This document shows positions 8,143-16,561 of a DNA stretch of 64,000 nucleotides, one piece after another. The translations under genes and the position numbers were made by a program. The notes under the pieces were generated by a model. The model was not told the origin of the DNA, did not search any database, and was given only the letters and a program-made list of their open reading frames with translations. This DNA comes from Tractidigestivibacter montrealensis (GTDB lineage Bacteria > Actinomycetota > Coriobacteriia > Coriobacteriales > Atopobiaceae): the NCBI RefSeq assembly GCF_024741235.1, contig NZ_JANSKA010000002.1, positions 1-64,000 of the forward strand, written 5' to 3'. How positions within the stretch are numbered: position 1 is the stretch's first letter; every line of letters starts with the position of its first letter.

Positions 8143-9654
8143 ATGCAGTCGAAAATCGCGCACGCAGCCGAGCGCAAGGCGTTTAGCATCGCAATCGACC
8201 AGGCCATCAAGGGCGTCAGGAGCGATCACCCCGAGGAGGCCATCAACAAGTTCCTGGACATGGGCGGCAAGCTCCTCGCTGACACCGCGCCCGACATGGC
8301 AAACTCCCTGCGCAAGGCATTCTACCCTGGTTCCAAGTGGGAGAACTTCCTCATCGAGCTGGTGAGGGACCGCGTTGATCCCAACATCTTGAAGACCGCC
8401 GTCCTGAACGGCGCCTACGAGTCCGCCTTCCGCGGCCTGCGCGAGACTACCCAGTCTGCCGAGAAGTACCAGTGCAACGTGCCCTGGATCATCATCTTCG
8501 ACCCCACGAGTGCCTGCAACAAGCACTGCATCGGCTGCTGGGCCGCCGACTACGGCAACTCCCTCAACCTCTCCTTCGATGACATGGATCGCCTGGTCAC
8601 CGAGGCCAAGGCGCTGGGCACGCACTTCTTCATGATGACCGGCGGTGAGCCCCTGGCGCGCAAGAAGGACGTCGTCCGCCTTGCCGAGAAGCACGACGAC
8701 TGCATCTTTGGCCTCTTCACCAACGGCTCGCTCATCGACCAGAAGCTCTGCGACGACTGCAAGCGCCTGGGCAACATCGTGTTCTCGATGTCGCTCGAGG
8801 GCTTCAAGACCGCCAACGACGGTCGCCGCGGTGACGGCTCGTTCGACGAGGTTGTTCGCGCCATGGACCTCATGACCGAGAACGGCGTGCCCTTTGGCAT
8901 CTCTACCTGCTATACGCGCAACAACGTCGAGGACGTCACCTCCGACGAGTACTACGACTTCATCATTGAGCACGGTGCGCTGTGGCAGTGGTACTTCCAC
9001 TATATGCCCGTGGGCGAGGGCGCCAACGCCGACCTCATGCCCACCATCGAGCAGCGCGAGTACATGATTGACCGCATCCGCAAGATCCGCGACTACAAGG
9101 GCGGCAAGCCCATCATGGCCATGGACTTCCAGAACGACGGCGAGTTCGTGGGTGGCTGCATCGCCGGCGGCCGCGTGTTCTGCCACGTCAACGCCCGCGG
9201 TGACGTGGAGCCCTGCGTCTTCATCCACTACTCCAACGCCAACATCCACGAGAAGAGCTGGCTGGAGTGCCTGCAGCAGCCCATCTTCCAGGAGTACCGC
9301 GCCAACTGGCCCTGGAACGACAACATGCTGCGCCCCTGCCCCATGCTCGAGAACCCGCAGGTTCTGCCCAAGATGGTTCACGAGGCAGAAGCCAAGTCCA
9401 CGGAGTACACCTCGCCGGAGGACGTCGACCACCTGTGCGCCCGCACGGCTAAGTACGCCGAGAAGTGGGCGCCCGAGGGCGACCGCATCTGGGTCGAGGA
9501 GCACCCCACCGGCAAGAAGGTCTACGAGGACAACATCTCGATGATGGATGTCGACAAGAAGGCCAAGATGCTTGCCGAGAAGGATGCCGAGCTTGACTCG
9601 CAGGTTGAGGAGAAGCTCAAGGAGGAGAAGGAGACGGTCGGCGCCGCAAAGTAG
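8143..9654 (+). CDS. Radical SAM protein with SPASM-like C-terminal cysteines
   Basis: A 503-residue radical SAM enzyme. The SAM [4Fe-4S] motif is C125-x3-C129-x2-C132 in DPTSACNKHCIGCW. The SAM glycine-rich MMTGGEPLARKK follows. Later cysteines C339, C347, C358 and C399 sit in a region resembling a SPASM/twitch auxiliary-cluster domain (CHVNARGDVEPCVF, RPCPML). About 100 residues precede the radical core, and the C-terminus is a charged, probably helical tail. The ATG at 8143 follows GAAAGGAAG and is preferred to an in-frame ATG at 8038, which lies before the 8057-8073 palindrome. It is monocistronic, with a terminator at 9689. No peptide precursor gene is adjacent, so the substrate is unknown. 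Confidence 0.85.
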   Translation: MQSKIAHAAERKAFSIAIDQAIKGVRSDHPEEAINKFLDMGGKLLADTAPDMANSLRKAFYPGSKWENFLIELVRDRVDPNILKTAVLNGAYESAFRGLRETTQSAEKYQCNVPWIIIFDPTSACNKHCIGCWAADYGNSLNLSFDDMDRLVTEAKALGTHFFMMTGGEPLARKKDVVRLAEKHDDCIFGLFTNGSLIDQKLCDDCKRLGNIVFSMSLEGFKTANDGRRGDGSFDEVVRAMDLMTENGVPFGISTCYTRNNVEDVTSDEYYDFIIEHGALWQWYFHYMPVGEGANADLMPTIEQREYMIDRIRKIRDYKGGKPIMAMDFQNDGEFVGGCIAGGRVFCHVNARGDVEPCVFIHYSNANIHEKSWLECLQQPIFQEYRANWPWNDNMLRPCPMLENPQVLPKMVHEAEAKSTEYTSPEDVDHLCARTAKYAEKWAPEGDRIWVEEHPTGKKVYEDNISMMDVDKKAKMLAEKDAELDSQVEEKLKEEKETVGAAK

Positions 9655-9688
9655 GTGCTGCTCGTCCCTCTCGCGCGAAAGCGCTTGT

Positions 9689-9736
9689 CGCCCCGTCGCT
9701 GAAGCCGGATGGCTTTGGTGGCGGGGCGTTTGTTTG
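9689..9736 (+). terminator. Two-tier hairpin terminator after the radical SAM gene
   Basis: CGCCCCG (9689-9695) pairs with CGGGGCG (9722-9728). Inside, GAAGCC pairs with GGCTTT around GGAT. TTTGTTTG follows. It lies 35 nt after the stop codon. Confidence 0.75.
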
Positions 9737-9764
9737 TGTCGGGCGTGGAGGGCTCTCGCCCCGT

Positions 9765-9814
9765 GGGATTAAGTTACCGGGCAATGGAATCCCGTTGCCC
9801 GGTAACGGAATCCC
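9765..9814. repeat. Dispersed palindromic repeat, GGGATT...GTTGCC...AATCCC type (family B)
   Basis: A 29-bp imperfect palindrome (9765-9793) from GGGATTAAGTTACC to GGCAATGGAATCCC, overlapped by further arms GTTGCCCGGTAACGG and AATCCC to 9814. A related cluster is at 17680-17762. It ends 65 bp before the HAD phosphatase gene. Confidence 0.7.
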
Positions 9815-9878
9815 GTGTCTGGCCCCGCGCTGCCGTATGCTCTTCTCGGCAGACCGCGCGCGAGAAGGAAGGGGCACC

Positions 9879-10808
9879 GTGATAAAGCTTGCACTTTCGG
9901 ACCTCGACAACACCTTGATTCCCTATGGCCAGGGTCGCGCGTCTGACGCGGCCATTGCCGCCGTGCGCGCCGCCAATGCCGCGCCGGGTGTGCTCGCCGG
10001 CCCCATCTCTGGCAGGACCGTCGCCATGATGTCGTGGATGTTCGAGAACGACGCGGCAGACTGCTTCCAGACCGGCGTCTTTGTGAACGGCCAGGTTGTG
10101 CGTCTGCGCGGCCGTGTAATCTACCAGGAGGCGCCCGCGCGCGAAAGCCTCGAGCGCCTTGTTGCCTACCTGCGCGAACGCGACGGCGAGAGAACCGCCC
10201 TCACCGCCTACGAAAACAACAGCGTGAACGTTGACGTTGTCGTAGGCATCACAGACAAGGAGCTGGCGCGCCACCCCAAGGCCTTTCACGCGTTCCGCCG
10301 CACGTCCGCGCACATTCCGGCCGGAACGTACGTGAAGAACAACATCCACAGCGACCACTCGCGAGCCCACATGGAGGCCCTCCGCCGCGACCTGGCGCAC
10401 GACTTCCCGGAGTTCGACTTTGTCTTCCCCAGCGCCACCTCCTCCACGCTAGACATCCTGCCTGTGGGCATCTCCAAGATGAGCGGACTCACGGTGCTCA
10501 TGGACCAGCTGGGAATTGGCATCAACGAGGTCTGCGTCTTTGGGGACTCCGAGAACGACCTGGCCATCATCGAGGGCGTGCCCAACTCGGTTGCCGTCTC
10601 GAACGCGGCGCCAGAGGTTGTGGCAGCGGCGCGCTGGCATATTGGGGCGGTGACCGAGGACGCGGTTGCCAAGGCGCTTCTCGACATCGCGGACGCAGCG
10701 AGAACGGCCGACATGCCTGCGTTCATGCGCGAGGAGGGCGAGGACCGCCACGCCACTTCCGGCGCCGCTGCGCCAATCACCGGCGTTGGCCCCACCCACA
10801 TGGGGTAG
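9879..10808 (+). CDS. HAD superfamily hydrolase, Cof-type phosphatase
   Basis: A 309-residue HAD phosphatase of the Cof/class IIB type. The nucleophile motif LSDLDNTL sits at the N-terminus (D8, D10). Motif II is in GPISGRT, a conserved lysine precedes MSGLTVLMDQLG, and motif IV is FGDSENDLAI. The sequence between motifs II and III is long enough for a C2 cap. The GTG at 9879 is chosen because AAGGAAGGGG precedes it and the protein then begins directly with the first HAD strand; an upstream in-frame ATG falls inside the palindromic repeat. Such enzymes usually act on small sugar or cofactor phosphates; the substrate is unknown. A PPK2 gene follows 57 bp later. Confidence 0.87.
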   Translation: MIKLALSDLDNTLIPYGQGRASDAAIAAVRAANAAPGVLAGPISGRTVAMMSWMFENDAADCFQTGVFVNGQVVRLRGRVIYQEAPARESLERLVAYLRERDGERTALTAYENNSVNVDVVVGITDKELARHPKAFHAFRRTSAHIPAGTYVKNNIHSDHSRAHMEALRRDLAHDFPEFDFVFPSATSSTLDILPVGISKMSGLTVLMDQLGIGINEVCVFGDSENDLAIIEGVPNSVAVSNAAPEVVAAARWHIGAVTEDAVAKALLDIADAARTADMPAFMREEGEDRHATSGAAAPITGVGPTHMG

Positions 10809-10865
10809 GTAGAGAGGTGGCAAGCGCGCAACAGCGCGCGCCTGCCGCGAACTTCGAGGAGATGC

Positions 10866-11804
10866 ATGCATATGGAGTTCCAGGAGCTCAAGGACTGCAG
10901 GTTCGATGGCTCGGGCCACTTCAAGCTCGACGACTACCCCACAGACGTACACGTGGAGAAGAGGCTCAGGCCCAACTTCGAGGCCCTCACCGAGGCAAAC
11001 ACCCAGCGCATGGCCGAGCTCCAGGACAGGCTCTACGCCGAGGGCCGCGAGGGGGTCGTGGTGATTCTGCAGGCCATGGACGCAGCAGGCAAGGACTCCA
11101 CCATCAAGCACGTGATGAGCGGCATCAACCCGCAGGGCGTCACGGTGGCAAGCTTCAAGCAGCCCTCCTCCGAGGAGCTCGCGCACGACTTCCTCTGGCG
11201 CGCCGTCGCCAGGCTGCCGCGTCGAGGCTGCATTGGCCTCTTCAACCGCAGCTACTACGAGGACGTGCTGGTAGTGCGCGTGCACGACCTCCAAAAGACC
11301 TACCGCATGCCCAAGCGCGTGCTCGACACCTCGAAGGACGACTTCTTCGAGCAGCGGTACCGCCAGATCCGCGACTTCGAGCGCTACCTCTGGGAGAACG
11401 GCTACCGCGTGCTCAAGATCTTCCTCAACGTGAGCAGCGCCGAGCAGCGCAGGCGCTTCCTCGACCGCATCGACGACGAGTCCAAGAACTGGAAGTTCTC
11501 CTCGTCCGACGTGACCGAGCGCCAGCTGTGGCCCAAGTACATGGAAGCCTACGAGCAGTGCATCGACCGCACCGCCACCAAGGAGGCGCCGTGGTACGTT
11601 GTCCCGGCGGACCAGAAGTTCTACGCGCGCTGGCTCGTCTCGGAGGCCATCGTCCGCACGCTCGAGGCGTGCGACCCGCACTACCCGGAGCTTCCCGCCG
11701 AGCAGCGCGACGACCTGGAGACCGCGCGCCAAGGCCTGCTTTCCGAGACGGGCGGCCACGACGACCGTTCGGAGCGCGACGCAACCGAGCGCGAGAACAA
11801 CTAA
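10866..11804 (+). CDS. PPK2-family polyphosphate:nucleotide phosphotransferase
   Basis: A 312-residue protein of polyphosphate kinase 2 type, transferring phosphate between polyphosphate and nucleotides in the cytoplasm. The Walker A-like loop is MDAAGKDSTIKH (M71-K76 region). The Walker B region is GLFNRSYYEDV, and the lid arginines lie in RQIRDFERYL. Length suits single-domain PPK2. Two candidate ATGs (10866, 10872) sit 6 bases apart; the first has better spacing from GAGGAG. Whether it phosphorylates AMP, ADP or GDP cannot be told from motifs. The C-terminus is highly charged and variable. Confidence 0.88.
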   Translation: MHMEFQELKDCRFDGSGHFKLDDYPTDVHVEKRLRPNFEALTEANTQRMAELQDRLYAEGREGVVVILQAMDAAGKDSTIKHVMSGINPQGVTVASFKQPSSEELAHDFLWRAVARLPRRGCIGLFNRSYYEDVLVVRVHDLQKTYRMPKRVLDTSKDDFFEQRYRQIRDFERYLWENGYRVLKIFLNVSSAEQRRRFLDRIDDESKNWKFSSSDVTERQLWPKYMEAYEQCIDRTATKEAPWYVVPADQKFYARWLVSEAIVRTLEACDPHYPELPAEQRDDLETARQGLLSETGGHDDRSERDATERENN

Positions 11805-11843
11805 CATAACCGGGGGTATTCAGCGCAACGAGAGGAGACGTGC

Positions 11844-12710
11844 ATGTGGGTTCTGGCTGCGATTGGTTCGGCGGTCTTTGCGGGCATCACATCAATTCTT
11901 GCAAAGTGCGGTATCCGGCACACCGACTCTGACGTTGCCACGGCCGTTCGCACCATCGTCGTCCTGGCGTTTGCGTGGCTCATGGCGGGCGTGGTTGGCT
12001 CCATTCCCACCATTACCCAGATCACGACCAACTCCCTGCTCTTTCTCGCGCTCTCGGGACTTGCCACCGGCGCGAGCTGGATTTGCTACTTCAAGGCGCT
12101 CTCGATGGGCGACGTCAACAAGGTCGTGCCTATCGACAAGTGCTCCACGGTGCTCACGGTGCTCCTCGCCATCGTTCTGTTTGGCGAGACCCAGAACCTT
12201 GCCGTGAAGCTCGTTGGCTGCGTGGGCATCCTCGTGGGCACCCTCATGATGATCGAGCGCAAGCAGCAGGACCACGACGTCCAGGGGCGCTCGTGGATGT
12301 GGTACGCCGTGGGCTCCGCGGTCTTTGCCGCGCTCACGTCGATCCTCGCCAAGGTGGGCATTGAGGGCGTGGAGTCAAACCTCGCCACGGCTATCCGAAC
12401 CTGCTTTGTGCTGGTCATGGCATGGGTGGTTGTGGCGATGCGCGGCAAGCTGGGCGAGGTGCGCGGCATCGACCGGCACGAGCTGCTCTTCATCTGCCTT
12501 TCCGGCGTGGCCACGGGCGCCTCGTGGCTCTGCTACTACTACGCCATCCAGACGGGCGTGGTCTCGGTCGTGGTGCCCATCGACAAGCTGTCCATCGTGG
12601 TGGCCATGGCCTTCTCGGCGGCGGTCTTCAAGGAGACCTACACCAGGCGCTCGCTCACGGGCCTGGCGATCATCGTGGCGTCAACGCTCCTGATGGCGGT
12701 CTTCAGGTAG
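11844..12710 (+). CDS. EamA/DMT-family transporter
   Basis: A 288-residue integral membrane protein with ten predicted helices formed by two EamA repeats (about residues 1-140 and 150-288). The repeats resemble each other: GSAVFAGITSILAK against GSAVFAALTSILAK, and GLATGASWICYF against GVATGASWLCYY. The PIDK segment in each half is typical of this subgroup. It probably exports a small metabolite or amino acid. The ribosome site is GAGAGGAGA. It lies 39 bp after the PPK2 gene on the same strand and could be cotranscribed. It ends 23 bp from the convergent zinc-ribbon gene. Confidence 0.85.
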   Translation: MWVLAAIGSAVFAGITSILAKCGIRHTDSDVATAVRTIVVLAFAWLMAGVVGSIPTITQITTNSLLFLALSGLATGASWICYFKALSMGDVNKVVPIDKCSTVLTVLLAIVLFGETQNLAVKLVGCVGILVGTLMMIERKQQDHDVQGRSWMWYAVGSAVFAALTSILAKVGIEGVESNLATAIRTCFVLVMAWVVVAMRGKLGEVRGIDRHELLFICLSGVATGASWLCYYYAIQTGVVSVVVPIDKLSIVVAMAFSAAVFKETYTRRSLTGLAIIVASTLLMAVFR

Positions 12711-12733
12711 CGGGTACGTTGCGGTGGGATGGC

Positions 12734-13349
12734 CTACTCGGCCTTCACCGCGTTCGACGTGTCGGCAATGGTTCTCACGATTTCCTCTGCCTCGGCGGTG
12801 TCTTTGGAGACTACGGGCAGGAAGTGCTTGGAACAGCCGTTCTCCACATAGACGCTTGCCCTGTTGCCCATGGCGATGAGAACCGCGCCAACAATGATGA
12901 GCAGGACGCCCAGTAGCCCTACCTGGGTTACCCCGAAGAGGGCCACGGCCACGGCTATGGCGCCCAGGATGATGAGCATGCGAGCAATGCCGATGTACTT
13001 GTTGGCGGACCCAAGCCCCGCTGCGGTGACGGACCGCATGGGGATGACCTCGTAGCCCGTCTTGTCGGTGACAATGATGCTGCGTTTTGCTGGTGTGGAC
13101 CTGGATGCTGTCGCGGCTGATGACAACCGAGCTGCTTCCGGCGTCATAGGTTCTGGTGCGGCCCTTCTCCAGCGCATGGGAGTATCGGCCGGCCTGGGCC
13201 CCGGTGGCACTGCTCGGGCGAACTTTTCGCGCTGTCGGCGCTGGGGCGGTGCTGCCGGCGGCTGTCTCGTCGAGCTTCCGTCCGCAGTGCTTGCAGAACC
13301 TGGCGCCGTCTTCAAGGCTCTTTCCGCAGTAAGGGCAGGTACGTGACAT
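12734..13349 (-). pseudogene. Zinc-ribbon membrane protein, interrupted by a +1 frameshift
   Basis: Two overlapping minus-strand frames together make one plausible protein of about 204 residues. The first starts MSRTCPYCGKSLEDGARFC (zinc ribbon, two CxxC knuckles) and runs to HTSK. The second continues RSIIVTDKTGYEVIP, two membrane helices (about IARMLIILGAIAVAVALF and GVLLIIVGAVLIAMG) and a cytoplasmic tail ending at 12734. The switch is at an A4 run on the coding strand (TTTT at 13085-13088); removing one A restores the frame. The combined span of 616 bases is one more than a multiple of three. This is a real mutation, a sequence error or, less likely, programmed frameshifting. Function unknown. 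Confidence 0.7.
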
Positions 13350-13523
13350 GATGTTGCCTCTCTCTCTTTGATTCGCTGACAGCGCCATTGTTCGTCCGAT
13401 TTTTTAAAACTTGTTGCGCAATTAATCGCGGCGAGGCGGTGAGGCGGGCATCCCCTACCATGGTTGGTGCTTTGGCCGGCGGGCAGGGGCTCGCCGGCCG
13501 CCCGTTGCAGGAGGTGTGACGTC

Positions 13524-14402
13524 TTGGACGAGAAGACTGCCAGCGAGAACCCGGTGGCGCGCCGCGTGCCGCCGGTGACCCAGGAGATGCGCGAGAAGTA
13601 CCGCCAGCTGGTGGAGTATCTGCGCGAGCAGGGAAGCGTCGCCGTGGCGTTCTCGGGTGGGGTTGACTCCACGCTGCTCCTGCATGCCGCGCACGAGGCG
13701 CTGGGCGAGAAGTGCCTTGCGGTCACTGCGCGCTCGGAGTCGTTCCCGCAGCGCGAGCGCAACGAGGCAGACGCCTTCTGCGAGCGCGAGGGCATCGCGC
13801 ACGTGCTGGCGGACTCGGAGGAGCTGGGTATCCCCGGCTTTGACCACAACCCCAAGGACCGTTGCTATCTCTGCAAGAGTGAGCTCTTCCAGCGGATTCG
13901 CAGCATCGCGCGCGAGAGGGGCGTGGCGCACGTTGCCGAGGGCTCCAACGTGGACGACGAGGGCGACTACCGCCCTGGCCTGCGCGCCGTTGCCGAGCAG
14001 GGCATCTTGAGCCCGCTTCGCCACGTGGGGCTGCGCAAGGCGGAGATCCGCGCGCTCTCGCGCGAGCTGGAGCTTCCCACCTGGGACAAGCAGTCCTTCG
14101 CGTGCCTGTCATCGCGCTTTGTCTACGGCGAGCTCATCTCCCGCGCGCGCCTGGCCATGGTGGACCGCGCGGAGCAGGAACTTCTCGACCTGGGCCTCAC
14201 GCAGGTACGCGTGCGCGTCCATGGCGAGAAGGACCCCATTGCCCGCATCGAGGTGCTGCCCGAGGAGTTTGGGCTGCTCGTCGCGCATGCCGAACAGGTT
14301 GCCGCGGACCTCAAGGCGTTGGGTTTCTCGTACGTGACCATGGACCTGGCGGGCTACCATACGGGTTCCATGAACCAGTCGCTGGGGGAGGCACGCGCAT
14401 GA
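13524..14402 (+). CDS. larE: ATP-dependent sulfur transferase for the nickel-pincer cofactor
   Basis: A 292-residue PP-loop ATPase. SGGVDS (residues 44-49) binds ATP; this LarE domain adenylates the dicarboxylated pyridinium nucleotide before sulfur insertion. C194 in QSFACLSSRF matches the region of the sulfur-donating cysteine of Lactiplantibacillus LarE. C114 and C117 (DRCYLCKS) form a further CxxC pair, so three cysteines could bind an iron-sulfur cluster as in LarE types that are not sacrificial; this is inference. The TTG at 13524 is chosen because a perfect AGGAGGT precedes it; upstream in-frame ATG choices give an unconserved tail. It overlaps larB by 4 bp. Confidence 0.92.
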   Translation: MDEKTASENPVARRVPPVTQEMREKYRQLVEYLREQGSVAVAFSGGVDSTLLLHAAHEALGEKCLAVTARSESFPQRERNEADAFCEREGIAHVLADSEELGIPGFDHNPKDRCYLCKSELFQRIRSIARERGVAHVAEGSNVDDEGDYRPGLRAVAEQGILSPLRHVGLRKAEIRALSRELELPTWDKQSFACLSSRFVYGELISRARLAMVDRAEQELLDLGLTQVRVRVHGEKDPIARIEVLPEEFGLLVAHAEQVAADLKALGFSYVTMDLAGYHTGSMNQSLGEARA

Positions 14403-15103
14403 GCGAGAGTGGAACCGGCTACGATGACCTGGGCTTTGCCAAACTGGACACCAGCCGAGAGGAGCGTACCGGCTTTCCCGAGGTGGTGTTCTGCGAGGGC
14501 AAGCCCGACGTCTACCTGCCCAAGATCTTCCAGCACCTTGTTGCCGCGGACGGTCGGGCCCTGGGGACGCGCGCGAGTGAGCACCAGGCTAGCCTTGTGC
14601 AGGATGTGCTGCCGCAGGCCAGCTACGACCCGGTCTCGCGCATCCTGAGCGTTGCGCCGGAGGTGCCGGTGCCGCTGGTGGGACACGTCGCCGTGGCGTG
14701 CGCCGGCACGGCGGACACGCCGGTGGCCGAGGAGGCGGCGCGCGTGGCGGAGTTCTTTGGCACCCGTGTGACGCGCCACTACGACGTGGGCGTGGCCGGC
14801 CTCCACAGGCTGCTCGACCAGATGGACAGCGAGGACGGCATTCGTGTGGCAAACTGCGTGGTGGCGGTCGCTGGAATGGAAGGGGCGCTTGCGAGCGTTG
14901 TGGGCGGGCTTGTCTCGGTTCCGGTGATCGCGGTGCCCACCTCGGTTGGGTACGGGGCGTCGTTCAACGGCATGGCTGCGCTTCTCAGCATGCTCAATTC
15001 CTGCGCCAACGGTGTGGCTACGGTCAACATCGACAATGGGTTTGGCGCGGCCTATCTGGCCACGCAGATCAACCGCCTTGCGGTGGGAGGGAGCGCCTCG
15101 TGA
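14399..15103 (+). CDS. larB: Nickel-pincer cofactor biosynthesis protein LarB (NaAD carboxylase/hydrolase)
   Basis: A 234-residue protein. LarB carboxylates nicotinic acid adenine dinucleotide and hydrolyses it to the dicarboxylated mononucleotide used by LarE. The C-terminal half resembles PurE: VAVACAGTADTPVAEEA, then VANCVVAVAGMEGALASVVGG and PVIAVPTSVGYGASFNG. The N-terminal part has the expected D-x-x-R and EVVFCEGK motifs. The ATG overlaps the larE stop (ATGA at 14399-14402) and its own stop overlaps the larC GTG, so the three genes are translationally coupled. Long upstream extension of this frame is only a shadow of larE. Confidence 0.93.
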   Translation: MSESGTGYDDLGFAKLDTSREERTGFPEVVFCEGKPDVYLPKIFQHLVAADGRALGTRASEHQASLVQDVLPQASYDPVSRILSVAPEVPVPLVGHVAVACAGTADTPVAEEAARVAEFFGTRVTRHYDVGVAGLHRLLDQMDSEDGIRVANCVVAVAGMEGALASVVGGLVSVPVIAVPTSVGYGASFNGMAALLSMLNSCANGVATVNIDNGFGAAYLATQINRLAVGGSAS

Positions 15104-16365
15104 GCACGCTTTTCTGGGACTGCCAGACCGGCATCAGCGGCGATATGGCAGTGGCGTCTCTGCTAGACCTTGGCGCCAGCGAAGAGGCAGTGCGCGCGGC
15201 GCTCGCTCCGCTTGCAGGCGAGGGCTTTGAGCTGCACGTTGGTCGCGTGGAGAAGGCAGGGCTCGACTGCTGTGACTTTGACGTGGCGCTGGACGAGGAG
15301 CATGACGGCCACGACCATGACTTGGCCTACCTGTACGATCCCGAGTGGACGCCGGGCGGTGCGCCGCATGCGCACGGGTACCATCACCGCAGCTACGCAC
15401 AGGTGCGGGAGGTGCTCGCGTCGCTCGACCTTGCGCCCCGCGTGCGGTCTCTTGCCGAGAAGGCCTTCCGCCTGCTTGCCCAGGCAGAGTCCAAAGCGCA
15501 CGGCGTGCCCGTGGACGAGGTGCACTTCCACGAGGTGGGGGCTATCGACGCCATCGTGGACGTTGTGGCGGCGGCTGTCTGCCTGGACAGCCTTGGCGTC
15601 GATGAGGTCATCGTGCCTCGCGTGGTCGAGGGCACGGGGATGGTTCGCTGCCAGCATGGGGTGATTCCCGTGCCGGTGCCTGCCGTGGTGAACATCGCCG
15701 CGGCCACGGGACTGCCGCTGAGCGTGGGCCCGCGCCAGGGCGAGCTGGTCACGCCTACGGGTGCGGCGATTGCCGCCGCGGCCATGACCTCGACCTTGTT
15801 GCCAAAGCGCTTCTCGGTGAAGGCCTGTGGCATGGGCGCGGGCAAGCGTGACTACGATCCGCCCAGCATCCTGCGCGCGTTGCTCATCGAGGATGTGGAC
15901 TCCGGCGACGGCACTGCTTCCAGCGCCGCCCCCGCTCCCGGCGACTGGATCTGGAAGCTCGAGTGCAACATCGACGACAGCACGGGCGAGATGCTCGGCG
16001 CCGTGCTCGAGGACCTCATGGCGGCGGGCGCTCGCGATGCCCATTTCCTGCCTGTCTTCATGAAGAAGAACCGGCCCGCCTACGAGCTTGCCATCATTTG
16101 CGATGACGCCCACCGCGAGGCACTCGAGCGCATCGTGTTTGCCGAGACCACGACCATCGGCATCCGCCGCCAACGCATGGAGCGCAGCGTGATGGACGTC
16201 TCGTGGCGCGACGTCGAGACAAGCTACGGCACCGTGCGCGTTAAGGTCTGCGAGCGAGATGGGCTTCTCCGCGCCTACCCGGAGTACGACTCCGTTCGTG
16301 CCGTGGCGCGCGCCGCAGGGACCGACTTCCGCACGGTGTACCTGGCTGCGGCAACGTCCGTCTAG
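15100..16365 (+). CDS. larC: Nickel insertion protein LarC (single continuous ORF)
   Basis: A 421-residue LarC, the CTP-dependent cyclometallase that inserts nickel into the pincer nucleotide. The start LFWDCQTGISGDM is the classic LarC1 N-terminus. A histidine-rich insertion (HDGHDHD at 68-74, then HAHGYHH at 90-96) probably binds nickel. VDEVHFHEVGAIDAIVD and VTPTGAAI follow, and the C-terminal LarC2 part starts near LECNIDDSTGEM. In some lactobacilli the gene is split by programmed frameshifting; here the frame is unbroken. The GTG at 15100 overlaps the larB stop. No larA racemase gene is visible in the window, so the enzyme that uses the cofactor lies elsewhere. Confidence 0.93.
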   Translation: MSTLFWDCQTGISGDMAVASLLDLGASEEAVRAALAPLAGEGFELHVGRVEKAGLDCCDFDVALDEEHDGHDHDLAYLYDPEWTPGGAPHAHGYHHRSYAQVREVLASLDLAPRVRSLAEKAFRLLAQAESKAHGVPVDEVHFHEVGAIDAIVDVVAAAVCLDSLGVDEVIVPRVVEGTGMVRCQHGVIPVPVPAVVNIAAATGLPLSVGPRQGELVTPTGAAIAAAAMTSTLLPKRFSVKACGMGAGKRDYDPPSILRALLIEDVDSGDGTASSAAPAPGDWIWKLECNIDDSTGEMLGAVLEDLMAAGARDAHFLPVFMKKNRPAYELAIICDDAHREALERIVFAETTTIGIRRQRMERSVMDVSWRDVETSYGTVRVKVCERDGLLRAYPEYDSVRAVARAAGTDFRTVYLAAATSV

Positions 16366-16444
16366 GGGGTGCGGCTCCTCGTGTCCGCCGTCTCTGCGGC
16401 GCCGACGCTAGGGCGAGGGGCGGTGTCGCCGGAACCGGCAAAAT

Positions 16445-16500
16445 GTCACCGGAGAGCCCATTTTGGACGCACTTGTCGCCAAAACGCACGCTCCGGTGAC
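16445..16500. terminator. Long-looped inverted repeat between larC and the convergent DUF2804 gene
   Basis: GTCACCGGAG (16445-16454) pairs perfectly with CTCCGGTGAC (16491-16500) over a 36-nt loop. A related GTCGCCGG motif sits on the left. It lies between convergent genes, so it could end either transcript, but no T run is present. Confidence 0.35.
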
Positions 16501-16561
16501 GCCGCGGCCACCGCGCCTCGCCGCGGCCACCGCGTCCCGCCGCGACCACCCGCGCCTGCCG

